Part shown: one piece after another, positions 54,001 to 63,165 of the stretch
How positions within the stretch are numbered: position 1 is the first letter of the stretch
Layout: the number at the start of each line of letters is the position of its first letter
Assembly (NCBI GenBank): GCA_963576725.1
Contig: OY755246.1
Location: 71,230,371 to 71,294,370, forward strand
Source: Azorinus chamasolen
Taxonomy: Eukaryota; Mollusca; Bivalvia; Cardiida; Solecurtidae
DNA: 64,000 nt
Reading direction: 5' to 3'
The notes under the pieces: generated by a model
The model's input: the letters and a program-made list of their open reading frames with translations, nothing else
Databases searched by the model: none
What the model was told of the DNA's origin: nothing
Program-made: the position numbers and the translations under genes

Positions 54001-57000
54001 GATTAATGTTCATACATATATTAAATCTAACTTAAATATTCATGGAGTAAAGAGTTAACACTTTTCAAACGGAGTAGACACAGATACGGGAACCTACAGG
54101 ACAAGAGTCATCTGATCAGGGATGGGTTTGCTTATGGAATTATATAGATATGATGGGACAGTTTTTCCAGAGTCACAACTTTTCTCATTCATATGCCATT
54201 ATAAATTGATAAGCCAATTAATATTCATGATATCATTATTTCTTATATAAATATTCATGAAGTAAGTGTGATTATTTCTTACTTCAACAAGGTCTACTTA
54301 CCACACAGAGATTCATGAATGCTTTCCTGACTTTCTAACAGCCTGAAACAAACAACAAAACAGCACTATTAAACATACAATGTACGAACACTGACATAGA
54401 CATAATGTACTACAGAAACAGCACTAACAGACAACATACTAACATACAATGTACGAACACTGACATAGACATAATGTACTACAGAAACAGCACTAACAGA
54501 CAACATACTAACATACAATCAGCTTTATAGTTAACTCTTAGCACCCTAAGCAATTATTGTCCAATAATTTGACATCTACTTCAATTTTCAAAAAATATTC
54601 TAGTTTGACTCATTTCAAAAGCACAGTCAAGAATGTAAATTATTTCATACCTTGATTGGACACCATAATTATGATCAATTGTTTTCACCCAGGTTTGTAG
54701 AACAACCAAACAAATGCCCTACCCAAACCCCTCTCTCCCCTATCCAAACCCCTCACTCCCCTACCCAAACATCTCACTCCCCTACTCAACTGCTCTCTCC
54801 ACTACCCAAACCCCAACTGCCCAACCCAACCCCTCTCTCCCCTACCCAAACCCCTCTCTGCCTTACCCCAACCCCTCTACCCCCTACCCAAACCCCTCAC
54901 ACCCTACCACAATCCCTCACTCCCCAACGCCAACCCTCACTCCCCTACTCAAATCCCTCTCTGTCCTAGCCAAACCCCTCACTCCCCTACCCTGGGGTTA
55001 AACACACGAAAATTGTGTCATGCACATCCACTATTTCTGGTTATTATGTATACCAAATATAAACTGAATAACTTTCAAATTGAAGGAGGAGTTTGTGACA
55101 CCCATGTCACATGTCAAAATGACAAAAATACCATTGGGAGATAATACTGCAATGCCTAGTGCCGAACACATGACAACTGCATCTTGCACAACTTGTATTC
55201 ATGGTTATTATCTACGCCAAGTATAAACCCAAATAACTTTCAAATTGAAGGAAGAGCTCATGACCCATGTTACGAGACATAGTACATGCCCAAATTACAA
55301 AAATTATTTCAATTTATAAATAAGTCCAATTTAAGGGAAGATCATTCTGTAATGTCCAATACTAAAACACAATGTTATACGAATTACATCTTGCACATCT
55401 GCTATTCATGGTTATTATCCATGTTTCATGCCAAAATGACAAAAGAAACCCTCAAAGTTCAAGGGGAGATAATTCTGAATGGAACTGTGCTAAACACATG
55501 GAAATTGCATCTTGCACAAGTACTACAGGTAAACCAAGCTATATTGAGACTTGTTGTTATTTTGTTGTTTAAATAACAGCACAAAAGTACAGGGCCAGGC
55601 AACATAATTTAGTAAGTCGCCACATATTATGTACTGGGCTTTGGTCTAATGGATATGTACCTGATCTTGCAAACAGGGGGTCGTGGGTTCGAATCTCAAG
55701 CTATGCAGTTTCCTTTTTGGTTTTTTGAAACTTATTTGCTATTTGTAATCTTCTTTTTAATGTTTTATTCTTTTTCAATTACATGTTGATATTTTGTTAT
55801 TAAATATTATATTATGTTATTATTAATATTTATTGTTTTGTACGGACAGTATTTTAATAAAAAAAACATCAATATGTCTCCCTCCCCTAAAGGGGGGAGA
55901 GATAAAAATATTGGTCACTGGTAAGAATCGAACTCGAGACCCGCCACATGCAAGCCTAGATACATATCCATTACACCAAGACAACTATCTTAAAAAAATA
56001 CGGCTTGCTAAGGCTTTTAAACATAAAGAAGCACTGTAGTCGCTTTCTTTTGTTTACATTAGAGTAGGTCATGTTTTGTTCCAAACTAAGTTGGTCTATC
56101 TGTACTGGTATTCGTGGTTATCATGTTAACTAAATATAAATTCAATAACTTTCAAACTGAAGTAAAAAAAATAAGTTACTAGTTATAGTCTACTTTCAGT
56201 CAGATTGACCGCTCAGCTGACTGTACATTTACTTCCCTGGTCATTGAGCGAGTCATCTACAATATTGAGCACTGCTAACATATGGCACAATTACACAGCC
56301 ACAGCTAGTGACGCTCACAGATACCCATTTTAACCCCTGGGTGGAGAGGAGGCAACCTCGTGCAGGTGGGAAACACTGAAAAGCGTCTCTGAAATTTTGA
56401 GCTGATCCAGCCCGTATTTTGATCCCCCGGAAAGCTGTGTTATCAGCACAATGTCTAGGCCAAGCCACCACCACACATGTACCAGCAGAAGTTCACTACT
56501 GGTATTCATGGTTATCATGTATACCAAATATAAATTCAATAACTTTCAAACTGAAGGAGGAGTTTGCGACACCAACTACCCATGTTCAAGTGCGGACGGA
56601 CCGACTGACAGGGTTTTTCCAGTATACCCCCTCAAACTTTGTTTCTGTGGGTATAATAGGAGAAGTTTGATCAGGGTCTACAATATTTGTCAATATTTGT
56701 CTGACCAATTAAGCAGTAATTAAGGTTTTCAATTTCTGAAAATTTCTTTCAAATTTATTACCAAGTATAATTATGCAGTAACATAACATAGATCCCTTAG
56801 GAGAAGTTTGATCTCGGTCTACACTATTTGTCTAAATTTGTCTGACCAATTAAGCAGTAATTACGGTTTTCAATTTCTGAAAATTCTTTCAAATTTATTA
56901 CAGTTCAACTCAAATTATGAGGAATCATACTTGTTGTTAAGTATCATTTCTTCTGTTTCCCATTTCGTGAAGGAGCCAACACCAGATGCAGGGGTCCGGC

Positions 57001-58451
57001 GCTGAACATCTTTGACCATGAGGTAGAATTCCTGAAAAATTGTGTAAAACATAAGGAGAACAGCAAACAGATGCCAACGCTTGTATATTTGTAAAAGGAA
57101 CGTAACCATATTAACATACAGTCGAGACTGCCTTAGCGACCCCCTGGTTTCAGCGACTCCCTCTCATACGCGACCGTGTTTCATCCCGCCCAACGTATTT
57201 TCTTACAATTTTGGTCTGAATTAAGCGACTCCCTGTCTTACGTGACAAGCGACCCTGATTTTGCGAACCAAACATAGGCTTCGGTCTGTATTAAACGACA
57301 TTCAATTATCAGTTTCTTTTGTTTGTTTACATAGCGCGTCGGTTTTTCACACCATATTAATTAGGGAAAACCCGGGATTGTAATCACGCGTGAACTAGCT
57401 GGTTCCCGACATCCGCTCTACAGATACATGTACGCGAGCAGAATATTCAGGAAACCAGTTGTGTAAAACATGGCTACGTACGTCGTATACAAGATTCGCC
57501 GGAGGAGATTTCGAGCGACAAAATTGTTAAAGAACGACAAACAACTTTTAAACAAGGCAGCTAATTCTATCTGGTTTGCGATTATTACGGGCTCTTTAGT
57601 TCAGAACGGTCTTTATAAATATTAATCAGTATGTGCATAATACATGTCTCTATCAACATTACTCGAAAGTATGCTTGGTAATCTGCACCTGGTTTATATT
57701 TATATCATTAAGTGTTTAAACCTTTCCTTCATATAAAGGTGTTTTCACGCATTTGCAAACAGAGTAGACCCAGATCAGACAGCTCCTAGAGGAGCCGTCT
57801 GATCAGGGTCTACTCTGTTTGCTAGTGGAATTTGAAAGATCTGTTTCTTTTCTTTCTAAAATGGCTACAATGTTCCACCTTCCATACTTCATTATAACTA
57901 TTTTATCCATGAATATTCAGCATGTATTGAAATTTGTAATTAACATAGAACAGGGATAGGGTGAATTTAGTGCATGCACTTATATGTGTATTATATTTGT
58001 ACATTGTATCGTACATGCACTAATGTTCTGGTAAGTGAATGATTTATTAATTTATTAAATTTTTAAATTAGCGTTTATTTGTGATAATAAATGTTGTATA
58101 AATGTATTAAATAATAGATACATAATCTAATTGTATTAGACTGGATTAGTACACAGTTTTATTTTTCCCTTAAGAAGATCTCTTACATGTACATGTAGTT
58201 TCGGTATACGTCATGTATTATATCCTAGGTCTGTATTAAGAGACTCCCTGTCATATGTGACCTTTTTCATGAAGTCCCTTGGAAGGTCACATATGACAGT
58301 CTCGACTGTATGTCTTTTAATGCATTTGCAAACAGAGTAGACCCAGAATAGACAGTTTCTCTAGGAGACAACTGCTCAGAGTCTGCTCTGTTTGCCTATG
58401 CATGGTATAGTCTTGATTCTACAGTTTCTTCAGATACAGATATCTAATACA

Positions 58452-58484
<33 letters not shown>

Positions 58485-59294
58485 CTTACTCGTTGAAAAT
58501 CAAGGTCATACAGATAAAAACAATGTCTGTGTGAGATTTGACTTGCGTAAAAATGGCAAAGAACAGTGAACAGTTAAAGATAGAGCACTCCTGACATACT
58601 GTCCCTTCTAATGAAATCTTATAACGTCATCTAAAAATAGCATAACGTCACTATGTCGATATTTACATGACTCACCTTTCTTCAACAGAAACCCGCAAGA
58701 GAACCAAGGACTTTCTTATGACGTCATGGAATGTTATTACGTCATAATTTTTGCACACAGAGGAATGATCAGCCCAATATAATGAAACACAAATGGATAA
58801 CAAAGTATGTGCCAAAGTTGCCCGACTGTCGAATTTACCCAAAGTTACTCTACATGTAGTTGTTATAGACTGCAACAGGAATACTTTCTAACTGTTGCAT
58901 AGTTACAGTAACTAACAGTTATTACAGACTGTAACAGGAATATTTTCTAATTGTTGCACAGTTACAGACTGCAAGAGGAATACTTCTTAACTATTGCATA
59001 GTTACAGTAACTAGTAGTTGTTGCAGACTGTAGCAGGAATATGTATAAACTGTTGCATACCGTGACTAGTTTTTCGTATTTCAGCACTCCGGTCATACTA
59101 TCCTCACTATAGTCTAGTGTGTCCTTCCATGAGTGAAGTAGGAAGAGTAAGCGCAGCTGGCGGGCTGTGTGTTTCTTCAAGGCTTCCTTTATGCTGATGA
59201 AGTTTTTCAAAGACTTGGACATTTTGCAGCCAGCAATAGTCAGGTGGCCAGTGTGGAGGAAATACTGAACCCAATTGTCATTTTCAAAGCAGGC
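38891..59294 (-). CDS. CARS1: Cytosolic cysteinyl-tRNA synthetase, C-terminal 365 residues (9 exons, 5' part outside window)
   Basis: Minus-strand exons, in order of transcription, are 59294-59061, 57031-56931, 54342-54302, 52795-52650, 49062-48994, 45103-45022, 43336-43188, 42424-42281 and 39022-38891. They total 1098 nt (365 codons plus TAG), all with GT donors and AG acceptors and matching phases. The enzyme charges tRNA-Cys with cysteine in the cytosol (class I synthetase). The first exon here has [16 protein letters not shown] followed by the KMSKS catalytic loop, then [21 protein letters not shown]. Later exons carry the anticodon-binding helices and the eukaryote-specific lysine-rich C-terminal extension ([20 protein letters not shown]). 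The HIGH-motif and zinc-site exons must lie right of the window. The gene is convergent with RFWD3. Confidence 0.93.
39050..41580. repeat. Composite of dispersed repeats in the last CARS1 intron
   Basis: 39230-39430 repeats ATTCTTTGATTCATGTTGTC with ACTTTGTACATTGAA. 39710-40420 holds about five units of about 140 bp with GACCTCAAAATCAATAGGGG TCATCTACT and AAAGTCAGTGACCTTGACCT. 40730-41580 is an element with TTTAAAATCTATTTTTAGCTC units, ending AATAGCTCACCTTGGATTTT GTGAGCT. No protein. Confidence 0.6.
40885..41085. repeat. 28-bp minisatellite, 7 units
   Basis: The unit is ACTCATAGAGGGTTACCTAC AGATCATA. Confidence 0.95.
41700..41943. repeat. FB-family element, full-length
   Basis: It runs from CCTAATCATTTCCATG..AATATTAATGTAAGGAA through TGATCTGATGGCTCCTATAG GAG, GTCTGATCTGGGTCTACTCT, to GATGGGAAAGGGTTAA. 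Confidence 0.7.
42281..42424 (-). CDS. CARS1: CARS1 exon, lysine-rich extension
   Basis: 48 codons in phase 0. The acceptor is CTGTTTCAG and the donor GTAGGT. It encodes [40 protein letters not shown] and KYSKFDEK. The charged helix plus IPPSEMF is typical of eukaryotic cytosolic CARS. Confidence 0.95.
42484..42718. repeat. FB-family element, core-deleted
   Basis: It runs from TTTAACCCTTTACTGCT to CATGGAGTAAACTTTAA. It has CATGATGTCATTATTTCTTA CATGAATATT twice in tandem. Confidence 0.65.
42890..43090. repeat. FB-family element, partial
   Basis: It has ACTCATTTGCAACCAGAGTA GACCC, AGACAGCTCCTGCAGGGTCT GCTCTGTTTGC and TGATGTCATTATTTGTCAGA TG. Confidence 0.55.
43188..43336 (-). CDS. CARS1: CARS1 exon ([15 protein letters not shown]...)
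   Basis: The acceptor is TGTATACAG and the donor GTAATG. The first two bases complete Val. It encodes [40 protein letters not shown] and [26 protein letters not shown] is strongly conserved. Confidence 0.95.
43345..43700. repeat. ~44-bp minisatellite, 8 units
   Basis: The unit is AAAGACAGGGAAACCCTTCA CACAAAACAGGTTGTAATCA CTAT, directly upstream (in transcription terms) of a CARS1 exon acceptor. Confidence 0.9.
43905..44768. repeat. 29-bp minisatellite, ~29 units
   Basis: The unit is AACAGTATCACATCTGGATC TACACTGCTTAC. A plus-strand frame of 237 codons ([19 protein letters not shown] pattern) is a periodicity artefact. The unit resembles the FB phrase GATCTGGGTCTACTCTGTTTGC. Confidence 0.93.
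45022..45103 (-). CDS. CARS1: CARS1 exon (VEETVMPYL...)
   Basis: The acceptor is GCTTGTCAG and the donor GTATGT. It encodes [20 protein letters not shown] then KVAIAEK, plus the first base of a Val codon. It matches the MPYL--L-EFRE-VRKIA motif of CARS1. Confidence 0.93.
45126..45350. repeat. FB-family element
   Basis: It has TTAACCATTTACTTCATAAA, GCAGACCCAGATCACACAGC TCCTATAGGAGCTCTCTCAT, CTACAGTTTCTGCCATAG and GGTAAAGGATTGG. Confidence 0.65.
45510..46470. other. Dispersed element region with a tRNA-like box pair
   Basis: It begins TTGATTGGGCTGCGAAAGCA GCCCAACATT (a short hairpin). At 45796-45870 are an A-box-like GCGTGGTCCAAGGGTTA and a B-box-like GGTTCGATCCT, 46 nt apart, as in a tRNA or tRNA-derived SINE. 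The anticodon stem does not pair well, so a functional tRNA is not called. Confidence 0.45.
46792..46984. mobile_element. 167-bp miniature Penelope palindrome with 13-bp target-site duplication
   Basis: ATTACACATTTTT at 46792-46804 and again at 46972-46984. Between them, 46805-46870 and 46871-46936 form a perfect 66-bp inverted repeat made of the terminal region of the Penelope-like element. The right side continues with the 35-bp tail (ATTATATTAATTCCCTATTT..TATTTACTTC). Both ends match the ends of the large fold-back unit 24715-30882. Confidence 0.9.
47154..47350. repeat. FB-family element
   Basis: It has TTTAACCCTCTTCTTCATAT, GCAAACAGAACAGACCCTGA TAAGATGGCTCCTATA and GGAAATGGCCAAAACTTCCT G. 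Confidence 0.65.
47680..49000. repeat. 68-80-bp array derived from a CARS1 exon-intron junction
   Basis: About 19 units. On the CARS1 (minus) strand each unit reads a C-rich tract, then AGCAGCAGAAAATGTCAATG TGAGTACTGGGTAACATGTA GCAG. The first 19 nt of that are the end of the coding exon 48994-49062 and GTGAGT is its donor. The first unit (right end) is the real exon. The higher-order order of variants is also duplicated (47920-48190 versus 48190-48460, and 48460-48700 versus 48755-48985). Plus-strand frames rich in [13 protein letters not shown] are artefacts. Confidence 0.93.
48994..49062 (-). CDS. CARS1: CARS1 69-nt exon whose donor seeds the adjacent tandem array
   Basis: The acceptor is GTTTCAG and the donor GTGAGTAC. 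The 23 codons [23 protein letters not shown] sit between MFQ and VEETVMPYL, where animal CARS1 has the variable IFGAV linker. The last 19 nt of the exon plus the donor recur about 18 more times downstream (47690-48985), so this exon-intron junction has been tandemly amplified. Confidence 0.85.
49210..51135. mobile_element. Element with ~12 units of ~145 bp carrying nuclear-receptor-type half-site arrays
   Basis: It starts ATGTATACCCCCCAGACCCC and ends CCATTTTTTCAAAAGGGGGG TATAATAAAG; TATACCCCCC and GGGGGGTATA are inverted ends. Units contain AAGTTTGAAGATCCTAAGCC, CTTGAGCAGTTATTGATCG, AGGTCATGGTGACCT and TGACCTTTGACCTAGTGACC. A (CCGA)n run precedes the right end. Confidence 0.8.
51448..52076. 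repeat. FB-family element with an internal 17/34-bp expansion
   Basis: The ends are TTAAACCTTTACAGCATGAA and GGGGAAAAGACTTAA. Inside, 51585-52015 is a run of TAGCTGTTACAGTCAG(A) units with variants (GCAGTTACAG, GCTGTTAGTC) beginning right after GAGCAGACCCTGATCAGA and ending at GTTTGATCTTGGTCTTCTCT. The expansion thus replaced the palindromic core. Confidence 0.88.
52650..52795 (-). CDS. CARS1: CARS1 exon ([12 protein letters not shown]...)
   Basis: The acceptor is CTTTTTTAG and the donor GTTGGT. It encodes [20 protein letters not shown] then [20 protein letters not shown] and [13 protein letters not shown]-xYI--M is conserved in animal CARS1. It ends in phase 0. Confidence 0.92.
53076..53222. 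repeat. 69-bp direct duplication in CARS1 intron
   Basis: The block ACATGTAAGTTTCAATAACT ... AAAAGGGCTAAACGTATAC occurs twice in a row without differences, so it is recent. Confidence 0.9.
53280..53560. repeat. ~20-bp minisatellite (GATGAGACAATGATTACA)
   Basis: Irregular tandem units around GATGAGACATTGATTACA, with ATC/ATT variants. Confidence 0.85.
54302..54342 (-). CDS. CARS1: CARS1 41-nt exon
   Basis: A 41-nt exon between acceptor TTGTTTCAG and donor GTAAGTAG. Its first base completes the Lys codon and its last base starts the Asp codon of the next exon. It encodes [13 protein letters not shown], which corresponds to the helix before the DSIDT motif. Confidence 0.85.
54713..55000. repeat. 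C-rich ~20-bp minisatellite
   Basis: Units near CCCCTCACTCCCCTACCCAA A; about 13 degenerate copies. Two plus-strand Pro/Thr/Ser-rich frames are artefacts. Confidence 0.9.
55001..55634. repeat. Diverged ~200-bp repeats in CARS1 intron
   Basis: Phrases TAACTTTCAAATTGAAGGAG GAG, CACATCTGCTATTCATGG and ACCCATGTTAC recur at about 55020, 55180 and 55390, and again at 56490-56600 (ending in TATACCCCCTCAAACTTTGT). No gene. Confidence 0.55.
55635..55985. other. Inverted pair of tRNA-like sequences
   Basis: On the + strand at 55638-55710, TTTGGTCTAATGGATATG (A-box-like) is followed by GTCGTGGGTTCGAATCTC (B-box-like). On the minus strand at 55985-55912 the related TTGGTGTAATGGATATG and CTCGAGTTCGATTCTT occur. 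The two are about 70% alike and face each other across 200 bp of AT-rich DNA. Anticodon stems are imperfect. They are likely tRNA-derived SINE heads rather than working tRNAs. Confidence 0.45.
56931..57031 (-). CDS. CARS1: CARS1 exon (EFYLMVKDV...)
   Basis: The acceptor is ATTTTTCAG and the donor GTATGA. It encodes [20 protein letters not shown] then [13 protein letters not shown] and two bases of a Lys codon. It aligns with the E-FL-VKDI...FEKWE-EE--LN stretch of animal CARS1. Confidence 0.9.
57119..58308. mobile_element. TA-flanked TIR element (Tc1/mariner-pogo-like), non-autonomous
   Basis: It starts CAGTCGAGACTGCCTTAGCG and ends ACATATGACAGTCTCGACTG, with TA on both sides (57117-57118, 58309-58310). 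It carries subterminal repeats of the kind AGCGACCCC, GCGACTCCCT, GTGACAAGCGACC. It is 1190 bp with no transposase found. An FB-family element (57717-57962) is nested inside. Confidence 0.7.
57717..57962. repeat. FB-family element nested in the TA-flanked TIR element
   Basis: It runs from TTTAAACCTTTCCTTCATAT through GAGTAGACCCAGATCAGACA GCTCCTAGAGGAGCCGTCTG ATC to AACATAGAACAGGGATAGGG. Confidence 0.75.
58454..58486. repeat. (TAG)n microsatellite
   Basis: Eleven consecutive TAG/GTA trinucleotides. Confidence 0.97.
59061..59294 (-). CDS. CARS1: CARS1 exon with KMSKS loop
   Basis: 78 codons in phase 0. The acceptor is TTTTCTAG (just above 59294) and the donor GTATGC (59060 downward). It encodes [40 protein letters not shown] and ends [14 protein letters not shown] is the ATP-binding loop of class I synthetases, and the residues around it are nearly identical to animal cytosolic CARS. 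Confidence 0.95.
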
Positions 59295-59379
59295 CTAGAA
59301 AATATCATCATAACACAGAGAAAATACATTATCCACAACATTCATCTCTGTAGTAATATATGGCCCAAAGTACTGTGAA

Positions 59380-60270
59380 ACCTGAGTACAACAAGACCTA
59401 AATCTACGTGTTTAACCTGAGTACAACACCTAAACCAAGTCTAAATCTACGTGTTTAACCTGAGTACAACAACACCTAAACCAAGTCTAAATCTACTAGT
59501 TTAACCTGAGTACAACAACATCTAAACCAAGTCTAAATCTACGTGTTTAAACTGAGTACAACAAGACCTAAACCAAGTCTAAATCTACGTGTTTAACCTG
59601 AGTACAACAAGACCTAAACCAAGTCTAAATCTACGTGTTTAACCTGAGTACAACAACACCTAAACCAAGTCTAAATCTATGTGTTTAACCTGAGTACAAC
59701 AACATCTAAACCAAGTCTAAATCTACGTGTTTAACCTGAGTACAACAAGACCTAAACCAAGTCTAAATCTACGTGTTTAACCTGAGTACAACACCTAAAC
59801 CAAGTCTAAATCTACTAGTTTAACCTGAGTACAACAACATCTAAACCAAGTCTAAATCTACGTGTTTAACCTGAGTACAACAAGACCTAAACCAAGTCTA
59901 AATCTACGTGTTTAACCTGAGTACAACACCTAAACCAAGTCTAAATCTACGTGTTTAACCTGAGTACAACAACATCTAAACCAAGTCTAAATCTACGTGT
60001 TTAACCTGAGTACAACAAGACCTAAACCAAGTCTAAATCTACGTGTTTAACCTGAGTACAACACCTAAACCAAGTCTAAATCTACGTGTTTAACCTGAGT
60101 ACAACAAGACCTAAACCAAGTCTAAATCTACATGTTTAACCTGAGTACAACAACATCTAAACCAAGTCTAAATCTACGTGTTTAACCTGAGTACAACAAC
60201 ATCTAAACCAAGTCTAAATCTACATGTTTAACCCGAGTACAACAACACCTAAACCAAGTCTATATCTACA
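59380..60270. repeat. ~46-bp minisatellite, ~20 units
   Basis: The unit is TTTAACCTGAGTACAACAAG ACCTAAACCAAGTCTAAATC TACGTG, with length variants lacking AACAAG. The variant order repeats with a period of about 185 bp. It lies immediately upstream (in CARS1 sense) of the KMSKS exon. Confidence 0.95.
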
Positions 60271-60523
60271 TGTTTAGCCCTGAACTCCATAAATACACCT
60301 TTCTATGCCTTTGCAAACAGAGTAGACCCAGATCTGACCATTTCTGTAGGCTAGCAGCTATATTCAGGACAAGAGTTTATTATGTAAAAGCTTCCTATAT
60401 TTATATAATAGGTGTTAGCTAGAGAGAGATTTACCGGATTTCTAAAATTGTTCAGTCCAATCTAAAGGTTGACAAGTGCCGCTATACTACCACAAACAAC
60501 ATGTATATGCAAAACTTCAGTTT

Positions 60524-60747
60524 TAACCCTTTCTCTCATATAAATGCCTATTCACACCTTTTGACACAGATCAGATGACTCCTGTAGGAGCTGCCTGATC
60601 AAGATCTGCTGTTTCCTTATGAAATCATACGGAATCATTCTACATGTACAAAGGAAAAATCTGTTTCATTTACCATTAGAATAATTCAGCCAATAAATAT
60701 TCACAATGCTATTATTTCTTACATGCATATTTTTCAGGTAAAGGGTT
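60524..60747. repeat. FB-family element
   Basis: It runs from TTTAACCCTTTCTCTCATAT through GATGACTCCTGTAGGAGCTG CCTGATC and CTATTATTTCTTACATGCAT to GGTAAAGGGTTAA. Confidence 0.75.
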
Positions 60748-61071
60748 AAAGATATCATACAATACTAATTTTGTGAACTGATACATTTTCAAGTATAAAT
60801 TTTTGATGGCTTCATCTTTAGGCAATGACTCTATGTGACAGTTTTCTGTTATTTATGTCTAATACTTCTAAATTTACTTTAAAAGTAATACCAAGACTTC
60901 AAGGTTTCTAAAGTAATGGAAAATAAATTCAAACATTCAGTGTTGCTGTCAGATTACTGTCAGAGTATTCTATAAAATTTGGATCACAAATCCCTGGTCA
61001 AAGAGGGTAGGAATACATCTTAAATATACCCTTAAATACACGCTAACTATTCTGACAACCAGCCCACCCTG

Positions 61072-61328
61072 TTAACCCTTAACCCAGTTCAATTGTTATA
61101 TAAGAAATAATGACATCATGAATATTAATTTGATTAATTCTTTTTATGGCATATAAACAAAGGACATCTGGACTCAGGCTGAAACTATAGAAATAGAAAC
61201 TATAGAATAATATATTATACCATAAGCAAACAGAGCAGACCCTGATCAGATGACTCCTATAGGAGCTGTCTGATCTGGGTCTACTCTGCAAATGCGCAAA
61301 AAGGTGTTTATATGAAGAAAAGGGTTAA
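61072..61328. repeat. FB-family element, full-length
   Basis: It runs from TTAACCCTTAACCCAGTTCA through AATAATGACATCATGAATAT, GACCCTGATCAGATGACTCC TATAGGAGCTGTCTGATCTG and TATGAAGAAAAGGGTTAA. Confidence 0.8.
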
Positions 61329-61427
61329 TGAATTTGTAAAACTGAATAAAGTCAGATTGGCACAACTTCACATTTGACTTACGAAGTATAAATTAATTAG
61401 TGCAGACCCAGGTCAAATTGCTCCTTC

Positions 61428-61882
61428 AGGAACAGTTTTGTCTGGGTCTGTACTATTGCCCTTAGTTTGTCTGGGTCTGTACTATTGCCCTTAGTTTGTC
61501 TGGGTCTGCATTATTGTCCTTAGTTTGTCTGGGTCTGTACTATTGCCCTTAGTTTGTCTGGGTCTGTATTATTGCCCTTAGTTTGTCTGGGTCTGCATTA
61601 TTGCCCTTAGTTTGTCTGGGTGGGTCTGTACTATTGCCCCTAGTTTGTCTGGGTCTGTATTATTGCCCTTAGTTTGTCTGGGTCTGCATTATTGCCCTTA
61701 GTTTGTCTGGGTCTGTACTATTGCCCTTAGTTTGTCTGGGTCTGTACTATTGCCCTTAGTTTGTCTGGGTCTGCATTATTGTCCTTAGTTAGTCTGGGTC
61801 TGCATTATTGTCCTTAGTTTGTCTGGGTCTGTACTATTGCCCTTAGTTTGTCTGGGTCTGCATTATTGCCCTTAGTTTGTTG
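61428..61882. repeat. 29-bp minisatellite, ~16 units
   Basis: The unit is GTCTGGGTCTGTACTATTGC CCTTAGTTT. It starts inside a partial FB core (GTGCAGACCCAGGTCAAATT GCTCC), whose GTCTGGGTCTGTAC segment is what was amplified. Confidence 0.95.
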
Positions 61883-62051
61883 GTCGGAATACTTAGGATA
61901 ATTATGGTATGATCTTTGAAAGTGAACAACAGCCAGGAAGTCATTCTGGAGGTAAATGATATAAATAATGCAAGTGTCTTATCTTAAAGCAGTTTCTCAA
62001 TAAAGCCATTATAATTGTGACAAAACCCATGGAGCCTGTCTGTACTGAATA

Positions 62052-62251
62052 CAGTAAAACCCCGCAAAACCAAAACATTACTCAAGAAGAATTTAGATCT
62101 GTTAAGCCAGGTGGCTGCTGAATGCAAGGTTAAAGTCATGCTCGTTTTGGCATGACTTTGTGCATGACTTTCATTCTGCATTAAGTTGCTACCTGTCTTA
62201 AAGACTGGTACTGATATTAGTTTGAAAGTCCTGCTTAATGAGGTTTTTCTG
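62052..62251. mobile_element. TA-flanked hairpin MITE, copy 1
   Basis: It starts CAGTAAAACCCCGC and ends GAGGTTTTTCTG, bounded by TA. The arms pair imperfectly (TTAAGCCAGGTGGCTGCTGA with AAGTTGCTACCTGTCTTAA). About 200 bp, no coding. Confidence 0.65.
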
Positions 62252-62699
62252 TATTGTTAGTAATAACATATAGGTCTCCATAGACTGCATTATAGCTCCT
62301 TAACCCTTTCAAAGCTATAACTAATGTTGCAGCAATCACTGCCTGCATCAATTACATATTTTTTTCATTTCTTTTCAAGACATTGATCTGAGTGTGAAAC
62401 AGTTTGGATCCTGATGAGATGACATGTTACTTGTTATCCTATTTGGATCCAAACTGTTTGCTCCTGAAGTCAGAAATTCATCTAGCATGTCGAAAGAGTT
62501 AAAATGCATATTACAATTAAACATGTACTTCCTACAGGGAAAGGCATCGAGATCTAAAATCAAGGATATGCACTTAACTTCTCGCTTCCTGAAATATTTA
62601 TGCAAGATGGATTAAAATGACATGCTATAGGGGGTGTCCAGACAGATAAGTAGTTTATTGGCAGACAAGTATCTCCTTTTGTCTTTCTCTCACTGCACA

Positions 62700-63165
62700 G
62701 AGTAAAGTGCACAAGAAATTGATGCACTAATTACTCTGAAGAACTTGCACTATTTGCTGTTTGTTTCAATTGATGCACTAATTACTCTGATGCTGTTCTG
62801 TTTCAATTGAAGCACTAATTACTCTGAAGAACTTGCACTATTTACTGTTTTGTTTCAATTGATGCACTAATTACTCTGAAGAACTTGCACTATTTACTGT
62901 TTTGTTTCAATTGATGCACTAATTACTCTATGCACTAATTACTCTGAAGAACTTGCACTATTTACTGTTCTGTTTCAATTGATGCACTAATTACTCTGAA
63001 GAACTTGCACTATTTACTGTTTTGTTTCAATTGATGCACTAATTACTCTATGCACTAATTACTCTGAAGAACTTGCACTATTTACTGTTCTGTTTCAATT
63101 GATGCACTAATTACCCTGAAGAACTTGCACTATTTACTGTTTTGTTTCAATTCATGCACTAATTA
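62700..63165. repeat. ~51-bp minisatellite with higher-order repeat
   Basis: The unit is TTCAATTGATGCACTAATTA CTCTGAAGAACTTGCACTAT TTACTGTTTTG. A two-unit block with an extra CTATGCACTAATTACTC (about 117 bp) is itself repeated. Confidence 0.93.

Noticed and set aside
56253..56539. Two overlapping minus-strand frames of about 70 codons
   Set aside because: They lie in a dispersed repeat inside a CARS1 intron; no recognisable domain and no splice support.
59169..59378. Plus-strand frame over the KMSKS exon
   Set aside because: Antisense to a highly conserved CARS1 exon.
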